From NCBI RefSeq assembly GCF_004016505.1, contig NZ_SACR01000003.1:620001-684000 (forward strand): a stretch of 64,000 nucleotides of DNA, read 5' to 3'. Made by a program: the position numbers and the translations under genes. The notes beneath the pieces were generated by a model that saw only the letters and a program-made list of their open reading frames with translations, was not told the origin of the DNA and did not search any database. Position 1 is the stretch's first letter. Each line of letters begins with the position of its first letter. The stretch is from Rubrivivax rivuli (GTDB lineage Bacteria; Pseudomonadota; Gammaproteobacteria; Burkholderiales; Burkholderiaceae_C). This document shows positions 1-9,394 of the stretch, piece by piece.

Positions 1-36
1 GCGACGAATCAGGTCCAGGTTCGACAGCATCGACAT
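1..36 (-). CDS. Start of a gene leaving the window, possibly a Crp-type regulator (partial)
   Basis: Reading leftwards from an ATG at 36-34, the frame encodes MSMLSNLDLIRR and then runs off the window. A GAGGAG ribosome-binding site lies about 8 bases upstream, around 44-50. From memory, this N-terminus resembles cyclic-nucleotide-binding (Crp-type) regulators of Burkholderiales, whose N-terminus continues into the beta-roll, but twelve residues cannot prove a family. FtsK was considered because ftsK often faces trxB in this order, but the residues do not look like an FtsK start. The gene is divergent from trxB across 171 bases. Confidence 0.5.
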   Translation of the reverse strand, partial: MSMLSNLDLIRR

Positions 37-156
37 CGGCAGGGCTCCTCTTGTTGTCTTCTCTCGCCTGGCAGCGCGGCGGGGCCGGCGTCTGCAAGAA
101 TCTGCCTATTGTGCCCATTGCTGCACTTGCATTTGCCGGCTTCGGCGCCGATGTAA

Positions 157-1164
<1,008 letters not shown>

Positions 1165-1168
1165 GCCA

Positions 1169-1188
1169 CCCCGGCGCGGCCGGGGTTT
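1169..1188 (+). terminator. Probable rho-independent terminator after trxB
   Basis: CCCCGG (1169-1174) pairs with CCGGGG (1180-1185) across a 5-base loop and is followed by TTT. It sits 5 bases after the trxB stop codon. The T run is short, so termination may be partial. Confidence 0.5.
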
Positions 1189-1193
1189 GCGGC

Positions 1194-1199
1194 TATACT
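1194..1199 (+). promoter_or_regulatory. Possible -10 element for rpmB-rpmG
   Basis: TATACT lies just after the trxB terminator and about 165 bases before rpmB. No convincing -35 is visible 16-18 bases upstream. The implied leader holds a small hairpin, CCCCT-TGC-AGGGG, at 1312-1324. Confidence 0.35.
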
Positions 1200-1362
1200 C
1201 GCGGGCTTCGCTGACGACGGCGGGCTTCCACGCCTGCTGGCCCCAGGCAGCGCTGAACCGGGAAACCGCCACCCGCATCTGGCGAGGTCAAGCCGTCTCC
1301 CACCGCCCGCTCCCCTTGCAGGGGTAGGCCCGCGGTGCCGGCTGTTCTAGAAAGTGTTTCTT

Positions 1363-1596
1363 ATGGCACGCAAGTGCGAAGTAACGGGCAAAGGCCCGAT
1401 GGTGGGGAACCATGTCTCCCACGCCAACAACAAGACCAAGCGTCGTTTCCTGCCCAACCTGCAGTACCGCCGTTTCTGGGTCGAGAGCGAGAACCGCTGG
1501 GTGCGCCTGCGCATCACCAACGCGGCCCTGCGCCTGATCGACAAGAAGGGCATCGACGTGGTCCTGGCGGACCTTCGCGCCCGCGGCGCAATCTAA
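1363..1596 (+). CDS. rpmB: 50S ribosomal protein L28
   Basis: This structural protein of the large ribosomal subunit has 77 residues beginning [10 protein letters not shown] and contains the L28 signatures [17 protein letters not shown] and [12 protein letters not shown] codon at 1354 is also in frame, but the ATG at 1363 gives the conserved family N-terminus. It forms an operon with rpmG, 12 bases downstream, in the usual bacterial order. The residues C5 and the basic body are typical of the zinc-free or zinc-poor form found in proteobacteria. Confidence 0.96.
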   Translation: MARKCEVTGKGPMVGNHVSHANNKTKRRFLPNLQYRRFWVESENRWVRLRITNAALRLIDKKGIDVVLADLRARGAI

Positions 1597-1608
1597 GGAG
1601 CACACACC

Positions 1609-1779
1609 ATGGCAAGCAAAGGCGGCCGCGAGAAGATCAAGCTGGAAAGCACGGCAGGCACCGGGCACTTCTACACCACCAGCAAGAACAAGAAGACCAC
1701 GCCCGAGAAGCTCGAATTCCTGAAGTTCGACCCGAAGGCGCGCAAGCACGTGCTCTACAAGGAAGTGAAGCTGAAGTAA
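1609..1779 (+). CDS. rpmG: 50S ribosomal protein L33
   Basis: This 56-residue basic protein of the large ribosomal subunit begins [15 protein letters not shown] and ends [11 protein letters not shown]. The central [13 protein letters not shown] region matches L33. It has no CxxC pairs, so it is the zinc-independent type usual in proteobacteria. A strong ribosome-binding site, AAGGAG, lies at 1595-1600. The gene follows rpmB by 12 bases and is followed by a rho-independent terminator, so rpmB-rpmG is a closed two-gene operon. Confidence 0.96.
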   Translation: MASKGGREKIKLESTAGTGHFYTTSKNKKTTPEKLEFLKFDPKARKHVLYKEVKLK

Positions 1780-1801
1780 TTCAGCGCTTCTTGCACTCGA
1801 G

Positions 1802-1827
1802 AAACCCGCCGCTGGCGGGTTTTTTGT
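1802..1827 (+). terminator. Rho-independent terminator of rpmB-rpmG
   Basis: AAACCCGCC pairs with GGCGGGTTT across the loop GCT, followed by TTTTGTTG. It begins about 22 bases after the rpmG stop codon. Confidence 0.85.
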
Positions 1828-1867
1828 TGCCTGCTTCCTTGGCAGCGCGCTGGGCCGAGCAGGCATG

Positions 1868-1892
1868 AAAAAGGGGCCCGAAGGCCCCTTTT
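1868..1892. terminator. Bidirectional terminator between rpmG and livK
   Basis: AAAAAGGGGCC, loop CGAA, GGCCCCTTTT. Having A runs on one side and T runs on the other, it can stop transcription from either direction. It lies 26 bases beyond the end of the minus-strand livK-type gene. Confidence 0.8.
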
Positions 1893-1917
1893 GCGGGAAA
1901 CCGGAGACCGGTTGCGC

Positions 1918-3066
1918 TCAGCGCACCACGCCCATCGATTCCTTGTTGCCGCCCTTGTAGGTGTAAAGGGTCAGCGCGCCGTTCTTGATGTCGCCCTTGG
2001 CATCGAAGGCGATGTTGCCGGTGACACCCTTGTACTCGATCTTGGCCAGCACCGGCAGGTACTTCGCCGGCTCGGCCGAACCGGCCTTGACCATGGCGGC
2101 AACCATCGTGTTGACAGCGTCGTACACGTACGGCGCGTAGATCTGCACGTCGGCGTTGAACTTGGCCTTGAACTTGGTACGGAAGTCGGCCATGGCCTTG
2201 GAGGCTGCGGCGTCCTTGGGATCGATACCACCGGCTTCGGCGCAGACCACCTGACCATCGGCCATGGTGCCGGCAGCCAGCTTGGGCAGTTCGCCCGAGC
2301 AGATGCCGTCGCCGCCCATGAACTTGGCGTCGATGCCGAGTTGCTTCATCTGGCGCAGCATCGGGCCGGCCACGGCGTCCATGCCGCCGAAGAAGACGAC
2401 ATCGGGCTTCTTGGCCTTCAGGCTGGTCAAGATGGCGGTGAAGTCGGTGGCCTTGTCGTTGGTGAACTCGCGGCCCACGGTCTTGCCGCCGGCAGCCTTC
2501 ACGCCCTTCTCGAACTCGTCGGCGACGCCCTGGCCGTAGGCGGTGCGGTCGTCGATGACGGCAATGCTCTTGCCCTTGACTTGCGTCACGGCGTACTTGC
2601 CCAGCGTGCCGCCCAGGTGCACGTCGTCAGCCACCACGCGGAAAGCCGTCTTGTAGCCGTTGCGGGTGTACTTGGGGTTGGTGGCGCTGGGGCTGATCTG
2701 GGGGATGCCCGCGTCGCTGTAGATCTTCGAGGCCGGGATGGTCGTGCCGCTGTTCAGGTGGCCGATCACGCCGTTGACCTTGCTGTCGACCAGCTTCTGG
2801 GCGGCAGCGGTGCCTTGCTTCGGATCACCGGCGTCGTCTTCGGCCAGCAGTTCGAACTTGACCTTCTTGCCGCCGATCGTCACGCCCTTGGCGTTGAGCT
2901 CGTCGATGGCCATGCGGGCGCCGTTCTCGTTGTCCTTGCCCAGGTGGGCGATGCCGCCGCTGGTGGGGCCCACGTGGCCGATCTTGACGACCATGTCCTG
3001 TGCGAACACCGAGCCGCCCAGCATCAGGGCCGCAGCACCGACGATCACATTGAGCTTGATCTGCAT
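1918..3066 (-). CDS. livK: Branched-chain amino acid ABC transporter, periplasmic binding protein
   Basis: This 382-residue solute-binding protein is of the Leu/Ile/Val (type I periplasmic fold) family. A Sec signal peptide is clear: two charged residues, then VIVGAAALMLGGSVFAQ with cleavage after FA-Q near residue 22. The mature protein starts MVVKIGHVGPTSGG, typical for LivK-like proteins, and has the SATNPKYT and YAPYVYDAV segments of the family. An AACCGGAGG ribosome-binding site is at 3073-3081. No permease or ATPase genes are next to it, so the transporter partners are encoded elsewhere. Binding may extend to other small amino acids or amides; the exact ligand cannot be read from sequence. 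Confidence 0.9.
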   Translation of the reverse strand: MQIKLNVIVGAAALMLGGSVFAQDMVVKIGHVGPTSGGIAHLGKDNENGARMAIDELNAKGVTIGGKKVKFELLAEDDAGDPKQGTAAAQKLVDSKVNGVIGHLNSGTTIPASKIYSDAGIPQISPSATNPKYTRNGYKTAFRVVADDVHLGGTLGKYAVTQVKGKSIAVIDDRTAYGQGVADEFEKGVKAAGGKTVGREFTNDKATDFTAILTSLKAKKPDVVFFGGMDAVAGPMLRQMKQLGIDAKFMGGDGICSGELPKLAAGTMADGQVVCAEAGGIDPKDAAASKAMADFRTKFKAKFNADVQIYAPYVYDAVNTMVAAMVKAGSAEPAKYLPVLAKIEYKGVTGNIAFDAKGDIKNGALTLYTYKGGNKESMGVVR

Positions 3067-3137
3067 GAAAAAACCTCCGGTTGGAAATGTTGTCGCGTCA
3101 GCGAACAGTCGAAAACGCTAGCGAAACACGATAACGC

Positions 3138-3167
3138 AAAAAACAGGCCCACCCAAGACGGGCTGTT
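3138..3167 (-). terminator. Rho-independent terminator of the pepA-holC operon
   Basis: On the minus strand, AACAGCCC pairs with GGGCCTGTT (one bulged base) and is followed by TTTTTGCG. It lies about 65 bases past the last gene of the pepA-holC-(DUF2486-like) run and just upstream of livK, so it isolates the two units. Confidence 0.7.
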
Positions 3168-3230
3168 GCTCTGCGCGCCGCTGGAAAGCTGTGCGCCTGA
3201 GCCTCAACGCGGTGCACGCAGGCCCCGACA

Positions 3231-3851
3231 TCAGGGTCTGTGCGGAGGCCCGAGCTCGGCAGCCGGCGTCTGCACGGCCTGGCGCTGCAAAGCGCGTCGC
3301 ACGGCATCGTGCAGCAATTCGTTCAAGGCCGAGGCCAGTTCACCGCGGGCCTCGCGGATCAACCCTTCTGCAGCACGTGCCAGGGCAGGCGCCAGCGCCT
3401 CGCGCAGGCGAGCTTCGAGCAGCATGTCCAAGCGCGGCTGCAGTTCGGCCAGGGCCAGCGCCACGAGGGCGTGGGTGTCCACCGGCGGCGCCGGTTCAGG
3501 CATCCCCTGTCGTGGCAGGCCAGCGTCCCACATGGCGGCCTCAGCTTCGCCCACGTCGGCGGTTGGCGCGTCGATGCCCTCCCAGCGCACGACGGGTGGG
3601 ACATCACCCTCGCCGTCCAGGGGCTGCGGCGCGAGCGGTGGCAGGGGCTCGCAAGGACCGGGCGGCATCTCCGGGGGCGAATCGCCTGCCGGGTTGTGCA
3701 GACGGGCCGCCTCGTCATCGGCCGCGCCTTCGTCCGGCCCAAGCGGCGGGCCGAACTCGGGGCCGATGTCCAGGGCCGGCACAGCCAGGTCCACCACTTC
3801 GGTCAAGGTGGGCACGCGGTCGGCGCTCGGTGGCGCAGCCCAGTCATTCAC
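3231..3851 (-). CDS. DUF2486-like protein downstream of holC
   Basis: This 206-residue acidic, proline-rich protein starts at a GTG (3851-3849) inside the last codons of holC (overlap of 8 bases), which argues for translational coupling. The N-terminus reads VNDWAAPPSADRVPTLTEVV, a long low-complexity middle is rich in Pro, Glu and Asp, and the C-terminal 60 residues form a predicted amphipathic helix (LQPRLDMLLEARLREALAP and onward). From memory this plan, a short PxLTEV motif, disordered linker and helical C-terminus, and the position after holC resemble DUF2486 proteins of Burkholderia. Function is unknown; no signal peptide or membrane segment is seen. Confidence 0.6.
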   Translation of the reverse strand: MNDWAAPPSADRVPTLTEVVDLAVPALDIGPEFGPPLGPDEGAADDEAARLHNPAGDSPPEMPPGPCEPLPPLAPQPLDGEGDVPPVVRWEGIDAPTADVGEAEAAMWDAGLPRQGMPEPAPPVDTHALVALALAELQPRLDMLLEARLREALAPALARAAEGLIREARGELASALNELLHDAVRRALQRQAVQTPAAELGPPHRP

Positions 3852-4284
3852 GGGCAGCCCCTGCGTTGTGGTGCTTGATGGCGAGGCCCGCGGCCTTGTA
3901 GCCCCGCCAACGCTGGCGGCCCGCGTCAACCTCGTCGGGGTCGGTGGCCACCACCTCGATCAAGCGCTCCAGCAGGGTCAGATCGCCGGGGGCCTCGGCG
4001 CCCAGGTTGAGCACCAGCCGCGGCGCATCGGCCACATGCGCGGTGCCCGAGAGCCAGATAGGGGTGCGCGCCGCGACGGCCGCCCGAGCGCCAGGCACGC
4101 GCACGTGCGGGATGAAGTCGCGCTCTTCGAAGGTCCAGAGCGCGCGGTCCAGTTCCCCCAGCAGCGGCTCAGGTGCGGTCACCAGCACGCGGGCGCCCTG
4201 CCGCGCGGCCTTGCGCAGCAGGCGGCAGGCGAAGCCGACCGGGTCGGCCACGCCCGTGTGGAACTCGACTTCGTTCAGCGCCAC
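3844..4284 (-). CDS. holC: DNA polymerase III chi subunit
   Basis: Chi bridges the clamp-loader complex (through psi) and single-stranded DNA-binding protein at the replication fork. The 146 residues match the family: the N-terminal EVEFHTG, the helix CRLLRKAARQGARVLV, LDRALWTFEERDFIPHV, and the WLSG segment. The start is a GTG at 4284, because no ATG lies in frame upstream before the pepA stop. It sits 25 bases after pepA on the same strand, the order seen in many proteobacteria, and its stop overlaps the next gene. Confidence 0.88.
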   Translation of the reverse strand: MALNEVEFHTGVADPVGFACRLLRKAARQGARVLVTAPEPLLGELDRALWTFEERDFIPHVRVPGARAAVAARTPIWLSGTAHVADAPRLVLNLGAEAPGDLTLLERLIEVVATDPDEVDAGRQRWRGYKAAGLAIKHHNAGAARE

Positions 4285-4309
4285 CGCCGCCTTGGGGCCA
4301 TGCGCGGCG

Positions 4310-5770
4310 TCAGGCCGCGCGCGCGAGCACGAAGTGCGTCAGCAGCGGCACGGGCCGGCCGGTGGCGCCCTTGGCCGCGCCCGACTTCCAGGCCGTGCCG
4401 GCGATGTCGAGGTGGGCCCAGCGCATCGTGCCGGTGAAGCGCTGCAGGAACTTCGCGGCCGTGACCGAGCCGCCGGCACGCGAGCCCACGTTGGCCACGT
4501 CGGCGTAGTGGCTCTTCAGGGCCTCGTCGTACTCTTCGTCGAGCGGCATGCGCCAGGCCGGGTCTTGCGCGGCTTCACCGGCGGCCAGCAGTTCGGCCGC
4601 GAGCGTCTCGTCGCTGCTGAACAGGCCCGAGCGGTGGTGGCCCAGCGCGATGACGCAGGCACCCGTGAGCGTGGCGATGTCCACCACCACGGCCGGCTTC
4701 AGGCGTTCTGCGTAGGTCAGCGCATCGCACAGGATGAGGCGGCCTTCGGCGTCGGTGTTCAGGATCTCGATGGTCTGGCCCGACATGCTCTTGACGACAT
4801 CGCCCGGCTTCACGGCGCGGCCGCTGGGCATGTTCTCGCAGGCCGGGATGATGCCGATGAGGTTGACCTTGGCCTTGGCCAGGGCCACGGCCTTGAGCGT
4901 GCCCAGCACGCTGGCGGCGCCCCCCATGTCGTACTTCATCTCGTCCATCTCGGCAGCGGGCTTCAGGCTGATGCCGCCGGTGTCGAAGGTGATGCCCTTG
5001 CCCACCAGCACGATGGGGGCGGCCGTCTTGGCGCCACCGTTGTAGCGCGAGACGATGAACTTCAGCGGCTCGTCCGAGCCCTGGGCCACGGCGAGGAAGG
5101 AGCCCATGCCGAGCTTCTCGCAGTCCTTGCGCTCCAGCACCTCGACCTTCAGGCCGTGTTCCTTGCCCAGCTTCTTGGCCTGCTCGGCCAGGAAGGTGGG
5201 CGTGCAGTGGTTGCCCGGGCGGTTGGCGCATTCGCGCGCCAGCAGTGTGCCGGCGGCCACGGCCGCGGCGCGCTGCAGCGCGTTGCCGAGCGCGGTAGCT
5301 TCGGTCTTGGCGCACAGCAGCGTCACGGCCGTCAGCTTGGGCGCGGGGCCGGCGCTGGGCTTGGTTTCGGTGTACAGGTAGGTGGCGTCGCTGACGGCGG
5401 CGACCACGGCTTCGGCTTGGGCGGACGTCCAGGCGCCCGCACCGGCCAGGGCCACGGCCAGCGACTTGCTGCCGCCGGCCTTCAGCAGGCCCACGGCGGC
5501 CGTGACGGCCTTGCGCACCGCCTTGGGCGAAGCATCGGCCACGGCGGCGAACACCACGCGAGCGGCCTTCACGCCGGCCACCTGGTGGGCATAGAGCGTC
5601 TGGCCGGCCTTGAAGGCGAAATCGCCGCCCTTGGCGGCGGCGGCGAGCGTGGCGGCCAGGGGGGCCTCCAGGCCTTCGGGGGCGGCAGCGCCGGCCACCA
5701 GCACCAGCAGCGCGTCGGTGGCCACGCCGGGCAGGCCGGCCGCAGCGGTCACTTGCGTCTTGAAGTCCAT
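4310..5770 (-). CDS. pepA: Leucyl aminopeptidase (cytosol aminopeptidase, M17)
   Basis: This manganese/zinc enzyme removes N-terminal residues from peptides in the cytoplasm; in E. coli the same protein also binds DNA. It has 486 residues. The M17 signature NTDAEGRL is near residues 337-344, the metal ligands are in KGITFDTGG and [12 protein letters not shown] segments, and an N-terminal non-catalytic domain precedes them. The ATG at 5770 is chosen; a TTG 12 bases upstream (5782) is less likely. It is divergent from lptF with only 27 bases between start codons, and is first in the pepA-holC run. Confidence 0.95.
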   Translation of the reverse strand: MDFKTQVTAAAGLPGVATDALLVLVAGAAAPEGLEAPLAATLAAAAKGGDFAFKAGQTLYAHQVAGVKAARVVFAAVADASPKAVRKAVTAAVGLLKAGGSKSLAVALAGAGAWTSAQAEAVVAAVSDATYLYTETKPSAGPAPKLTAVTLLCAKTEATALGNALQRAAAVAAGTLLARECANRPGNHCTPTFLAEQAKKLGKEHGLKVEVLERKDCEKLGMGSFLAVAQGSDEPLKFIVSRYNGGAKTAAPIVLVGKGITFDTGGISLKPAAEMDEMKYDMGGAASVLGTLKAVALAKAKVNLIGIIPACENMPSGRAVKPGDVVKSMSGQTIEILNTDAEGRLILCDALTYAERLKPAVVVDIATLTGACVIALGHHRSGLFSSDETLAAELLAAGEAAQDPAWRMPLDEEYDEALKSHYADVANVGSRAGGSVTAAKFLQRFTGTMRWAHLDIAGTAWKSGAAKGATGRPVPLLTHFVLARAA

Positions 5771-5797
5771 AATTACTTTCAACCCGAAAAACGAGAG

Positions 5798-6916
5798 ATG
5801 TTATTCGACTCCACCGTCCGTCGTGAGCTCGCGCGGGGCTTCGGCGCCACCCTCGTGGTGATCCTGACCATCGTGCTGACGATGTTCCTGATCCGCACGG
5901 TGGGCCAGGCCGCCAGCGGTGCCGTGGCACCGCAGGACGTCGTGCTCTTGCTCGGTTATGTGGCGCTGGGCCACCTGCCCACGATGATGGCGCTGTCCCT
6001 GTTCATCGCCGTGGTGGTGACGCTGGGGCGCATGTACCGCGACAGCGAGATGGTGATCTGGTTCGCCAGTGGCGTGAGCCTGTCGCGCTTCGTGCGGCCT
6101 GTGCTGCGCACGGCCACGCCGGTGCTGCTGGTCATCGCGGTGCTGATCCTCGTGGTGTGGCCCTGGGGCAACCGCAACAGCCTGGAACTGCGCGACCGCT
6201 ACCAGCAGCGCAGCGACCTCTCGCGTGTGACGCCCGGCGTCTTCCAGACCAGCAGCGACGGCCGCCGCGTCTTCTTCATCGAACGCGAAAGCACCGACGC
6301 GCTGCATGCACGCAACGTCTTCATCCTCTCGCGCCAGGACAACAGCGAGTCGGTGACCTCGGCGCGCGCCGGCCGCCTGGAAAGCAGCGACGACGCCCGC
6401 TACCTGGTGCTGGAGCGCGGCCAGCGCAACGACACCGACACCCAGAGCGGCGAACGCACGCTCTCCAGCTTCGAGACCTACCGCGTGCTGGCTGGCGAAC
6501 GCGCGGTACGTTCGGCCGAATCGCGCCCGCCCCGCGCCGTGCGCACCATCGAGCTCGTGCGCCAGCCCACGCCGCGCCACCAGGGTGAACTCACCTGGCG
6601 CTTCGGCCTGCTGCTCGGCGCGGCCAACCTCATCCTGCTGGGCATCGGCCTGGCCGCCACGAACCCTCGGCGCGCGAGCAACTGGAACCTGCTGTTCGCG
6701 CTGATGGCCTTCGTCGTCTACTACAACCTGATCACCTTCTCGCAGGCCTGGGTGAGCAGCGGGCGGCTGGGCATGGGCACGGCGCTGGCCCTGCTGCACG
6801 GCAGCGCGTTCGCGGCAGCGCTGGCCCTGCTGTGGTGGCGCGACCACGCGGCGGTGTTCAGCCTGCGCCGAAGCACCGCGCCGCGCGCAGCGGTCGCCCA
6901 AGGAGCCGCCGCATGA
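5798..6916 (+). CDS. lptF: LPS export ABC transporter permease LptF
   Basis: LptF and LptG form the inner-membrane dimer that, with LptB, extracts lipopolysaccharide and passes it to LptC/LptA. The 372 residues start [15 protein letters not shown] and show the YjgP/YjgQ layout: three membrane helices (about 20-45, 55-85, 100-120), a periplasmic beta-jellyroll domain (about 135-265) with VFFIERES, and three more helices to about residue 350. An ACGAGAG ribosome-binding site precedes the ATG. Its stop overlaps the lptG start (ATGA at 6913-6916). Confidence 0.94.
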   Translation: MLFDSTVRRELARGFGATLVVILTIVLTMFLIRTVGQAASGAVAPQDVVLLLGYVALGHLPTMMALSLFIAVVVTLGRMYRDSEMVIWFASGVSLSRFVRPVLRTATPVLLVIAVLILVVWPWGNRNSLELRDRYQQRSDLSRVTPGVFQTSSDGRRVFFIERESTDALHARNVFILSRQDNSESVTSARAGRLESSDDARYLVLERGQRNDTDTQSGERTLSSFETYRVLAGERAVRSAESRPPRAVRTIELVRQPTPRHQGELTWRFGLLLGAANLILLGIGLAATNPRRASNWNLLFALMAFVVYYNLITFSQAWVSSGRLGMGTALALLHGSAFAAALALLWWRDHAAVFSLRRSTAPRAAVAQGAAA

Positions 6917-8022
6917 AGACGGTGCGCCGGCTGCTCTACCGCGACATCGTCGCCTCGGTGCTCTTCGTGGCCCTGGCCTTTCTTTCGTTGTTCTTCTTCA
7001 TCGACCTCGTCGACGAGCTGGAAGGCGTGGGCAAGGGCGGCCGCAGCACCGGGCAGGCGGTCCTGGCCGCGGCACTGGAACTGCCTGGCCACCTCTATGA
7101 ACTGCTGCCCATCGCGGTGCTGATCGGCACCATCTACTCGCTCTCGCGCATGGCGCAGTCTTCGGAGTTCACCATCCTGCGCACCGGCGGCCTGGGCCCA
7201 GGCCGTGCGCTCGGCCTGCTGGCGGTGCTGGGGGTCGTGTTCGGGGTGCTCACGTTTGCCACCGGCGACTACCTGGCCCCGGCCAGCGAGCGCGAAGCCG
7301 TGCTGCTGAAGGCGCGCTCGTCGGGCGGCATCGAGTTCGGCGGCGCAGGCGCCTGGCTGAAGGAAAGGCGCCGCACCGACGACGGCGAACACAGCTACTC
7401 GGTGAACGTCGCGGGGGCCACGGCCTCGGGGGCGCTGGCCGGCATCCGCATCTTCGAGTTCGATGCCGACGGCCGCCTGGTGGCGCGCATCGAGGCCCGC
7501 GAGGGGCGCGTGGGCGACGACGGCCAATGGCTGCTGAGCGATGCGAAGGTGGCGCACTGGCCGCGTGCACGCAGCCCGCAGGCCGAGGTGCGCACGGAAC
7601 AGCACGCCACGCTGGCCTGGCCGAGTTCGCTGACGGCGGCCGTGGTGGCGGCGGCGGTGCTGCCCGTCAGCACCATGAGCACGCTGGAGCTGTGGCGCTA
7701 CAGCACCCACCTCAGCGACCAGGAGCAGGCCTCGCAGCAGCACCAGATCCGCTTCTGGCGCAAGGCGCTCTATCCGCTGGCCTGCCTGGTGATGGTGGCG
7801 CTGGCCCTGCCCTTCGCCTACATGCACGCGCGCGGCGGCAGCGTCAGCTACAAGGTCTTCGGCGGCATCATGCTGGGCATCAGCTTCGTGCTGCTGAACA
7901 ACCTCTCGGGCCACATCGGCATGCTGCGCGGCTGGACACCCTGGGTGGCCGCCGCCACGCCCAGCATGGTCTACCTGGCCTTGTCGATGGCCGCCTTCAC
8001 GTGGCTGGTGAGATACCGCTAG
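6913..8022 (+). CDS. lptG: LPS export ABC transporter permease LptG
   Basis: This is the partner permease of LptF in lipopolysaccharide export. It has 369 residues with N-terminal helices (FVALAFLSLFFFIDLVDEL; LYELLPIAVLIGTIYSLSRM), a periplasmic domain, and C-terminal helices including LPFAYMHARGG and GISFVLLNNLSGHIGML, both typical of LptG. The coupling ATPase LptB is not in the window. Translation is coupled to lptF by the ATGA overlap. It is followed 27 bases later by cbiX, so one transcript may continue. Confidence 0.94.
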   Translation: MKTVRRLLYRDIVASVLFVALAFLSLFFFIDLVDELEGVGKGGRSTGQAVLAAALELPGHLYELLPIAVLIGTIYSLSRMAQSSEFTILRTGGLGPGRALGLLAVLGVVFGVLTFATGDYLAPASEREAVLLKARSSGGIEFGGAGAWLKERRRTDDGEHSYSVNVAGATASGALAGIRIFEFDADGRLVARIEAREGRVGDDGQWLLSDAKVAHWPRARSPQAEVRTEQHATLAWPSSLTAAVVAAAVLPVSTMSTLELWRYSTHLSDQEQASQQHQIRFWRKALYPLACLVMVALALPFAYMHARGGSVSYKVFGGIMLGISFVLLNNLSGHIGMLRGWTPWVAAATPSMVYLALSMAAFTWLVRYR

Positions 8023-8049
8023 CACCCTGCCCAGGAAAGCCTGCTGCCC

Positions 8050-8436
8050 ATGACCACCGGCCTCATCCTCTTCGCCCACGGCGCCCGCGACCCGCGCTGG
8101 GCCGGCCCTTTCGAGGCCGTGGCCGCGCAGGTGCGCGCCCGGGCCCCGGCGGCGGCCGTGCGCCTGGCCTACCTGGAGTTCATGGCGCCCACGCTGCCCG
8201 AAGCCGGCGCCGAACTGGCCGCGGCCGGCTGCACCGAAGTGGCGGTGCTGCCGCTCTTCCTGGGCGCGGGCGGCCACGTGCGCAAGGACCTGCCGCTGCT
8301 GATGGACGGCCTGCGCAGCGCCCACCCGGGCGTGCAGTTCACGCTGCACCCGGCCGTGGGCGAGATCGACAGCGTGGTGGCCGCGATGGCCGGCGTGGCC
8401 CTGCAGGTGATGGCACCCGGGGGCCCGGCGCGATGA
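8050..8436 (+). CDS. cbiX: Sirohydrochlorin chelatase, small CbiX type
   Basis: This 128-residue single-domain chelatase inserts iron (siroheme) or cobalt into sirohydrochlorin. The N-terminal LILFAHGARDPRW carries the catalytic histidine (H10), and LPLFLGAGGHVRKDLP carries the second conserved histidine; both are family signatures. The length fits the short homodimeric CbiX(S) class. Its stop overlaps the cysB start (8433-8436). Siroheme is the cofactor of assimilatory sulfite reductase, which CysB controls in other bacteria, so iron is the likelier metal here (inference). Confidence 0.87.
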   Translation: MTTGLILFAHGARDPRWAGPFEAVAAQVRARAPAAAVRLAYLEFMAPTLPEAGAELAAAGCTEVAVLPLFLGAGGHVRKDLPLLMDGLRSAHPGVQFTLHPAVGEIDSVVAAMAGVALQVMAPGGPAR

Positions 8437-9389
8437 ACCTGCACCAGTTCCGCTTCGTGCAGGAGGCCGTGAAGCGCGACCTCAACCTCACCGAGACCGC
8501 CAAGGCGCTGTTCACCTCGCAGCCCGGCGTCAGCAAGGCCATCCTCGAGCTGGAAGAAGAGCTGGGCGTGGACATCTTCGCGCGCCACGGCAAGCGCCTG
8601 AAGCGCGTCACGGAGCCCGGCGCCGAGGTGCTGAAGTCCATCGACATCATCATGCGCGAGATCAACAACCTCAAGCGCATCGGCCAAGAGTTCAGCAAGC
8701 AGGACACCGGCACGCTGCGCATCGCCACCACGCACACGCAGGCGCGCTACTTCCTGCCCGAGCCCGTGGCGCTGCTGCGCCGGCGCTACCCGAAGGTGCA
8801 GGTGGTGCTGCACCAGGGCATGCCCGAACAGGTGGCGCGCATGCTGATGGACGACGTGGCCGAGATCGGCCTGGCCACCGAGGCGCTGAGCGCCCACCCC
8901 GAACTCGTGACCCTGCCCTGCCACGAGTGGCAGCACGCGATGGTGGTGCCCGCCGGCCACCCGCTGGCGGCCGTGGAGCGGCCCACGCTGGAGCAGCTGG
9001 CCACCTACCCCCTGGTGCTTTACCAGCCGACGGTGACGGGCCGCACGCGCATCGACCTGGCCTTCGCGCGGGCCCAGCTCAAGCCGCTGGTGGCGCTGGA
9101 GGCCATCGACAGCGACGTCATCAAGACCTACGTGCGCCTGGGCCTGGGCGTGGGCATCGTCACCGAACTGGCGATGCGCGGCGAGCCCGCCGACAGCGAG
9201 TTGGCCTCGCGCCCGCTGGGCCACCTCTTCGGCAACAACACCACGCGCGTGGCCTTCAAGCGCGGCGCCTACCTGCGCCACTTCGTGCTGGCCTTCGCCG
9301 AACTGCTCTCGCCGCGGCTCACGCAAGGCATGGTGCAGCGCGCGATGAGCGGCCCCGCCGGCAGCACGCCGGCCGACTACGAACTCTGA
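8433..9389 (+). CDS. cysB: LysR-family regulator CysB
   Basis: This 318-residue regulator of sulfate assimilation and cysteine synthesis has an N-terminal winged helix-turn-helix: MNLHQFRFVQEAVKRDLNLT, then TAKALFTSQPGVSKAILELE. The effector domain has the CysB signatures TTHTQARYFLP, LHQGMPEQV, and TGRTRIDLAF. These distinguish CysB/Cbl from generic LysR proteins. It is coupled to cbiX by an ATGA overlap. Known CysB proteins sense N- or O-acetylserine; the target sites are not visible here. Confidence 0.93.
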   Translation: MNLHQFRFVQEAVKRDLNLTETAKALFTSQPGVSKAILELEEELGVDIFARHGKRLKRVTEPGAEVLKSIDIIMREINNLKRIGQEFSKQDTGTLRIATTHTQARYFLPEPVALLRRRYPKVQVVLHQGMPEQVARMLMDDVAEIGLATEALSAHPELVTLPCHEWQHAMVVPAGHPLAAVERPTLEQLATYPLVLYQPTVTGRTRIDLAFARAQLKPLVALEAIDSDVIKTYVRLGLGVGIVTELAMRGEPADSELASRPLGHLFGNNTTRVAFKRGAYLRHFVLAFAELLSPRLTQGMVQRAMSGPAGSTPADYEL

Positions 9390-9394
9390 ACCCC

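Noticed and set aside
1891..4437. An 848-codon open frame on the plus strand
   Set aside because: It lies antisense to livK, the DUF2486-like gene and holC. Long opposite-strand frames are common in DNA of this GC content, and its product is His/Gly/Val-rich low-complexity sequence with no domain.
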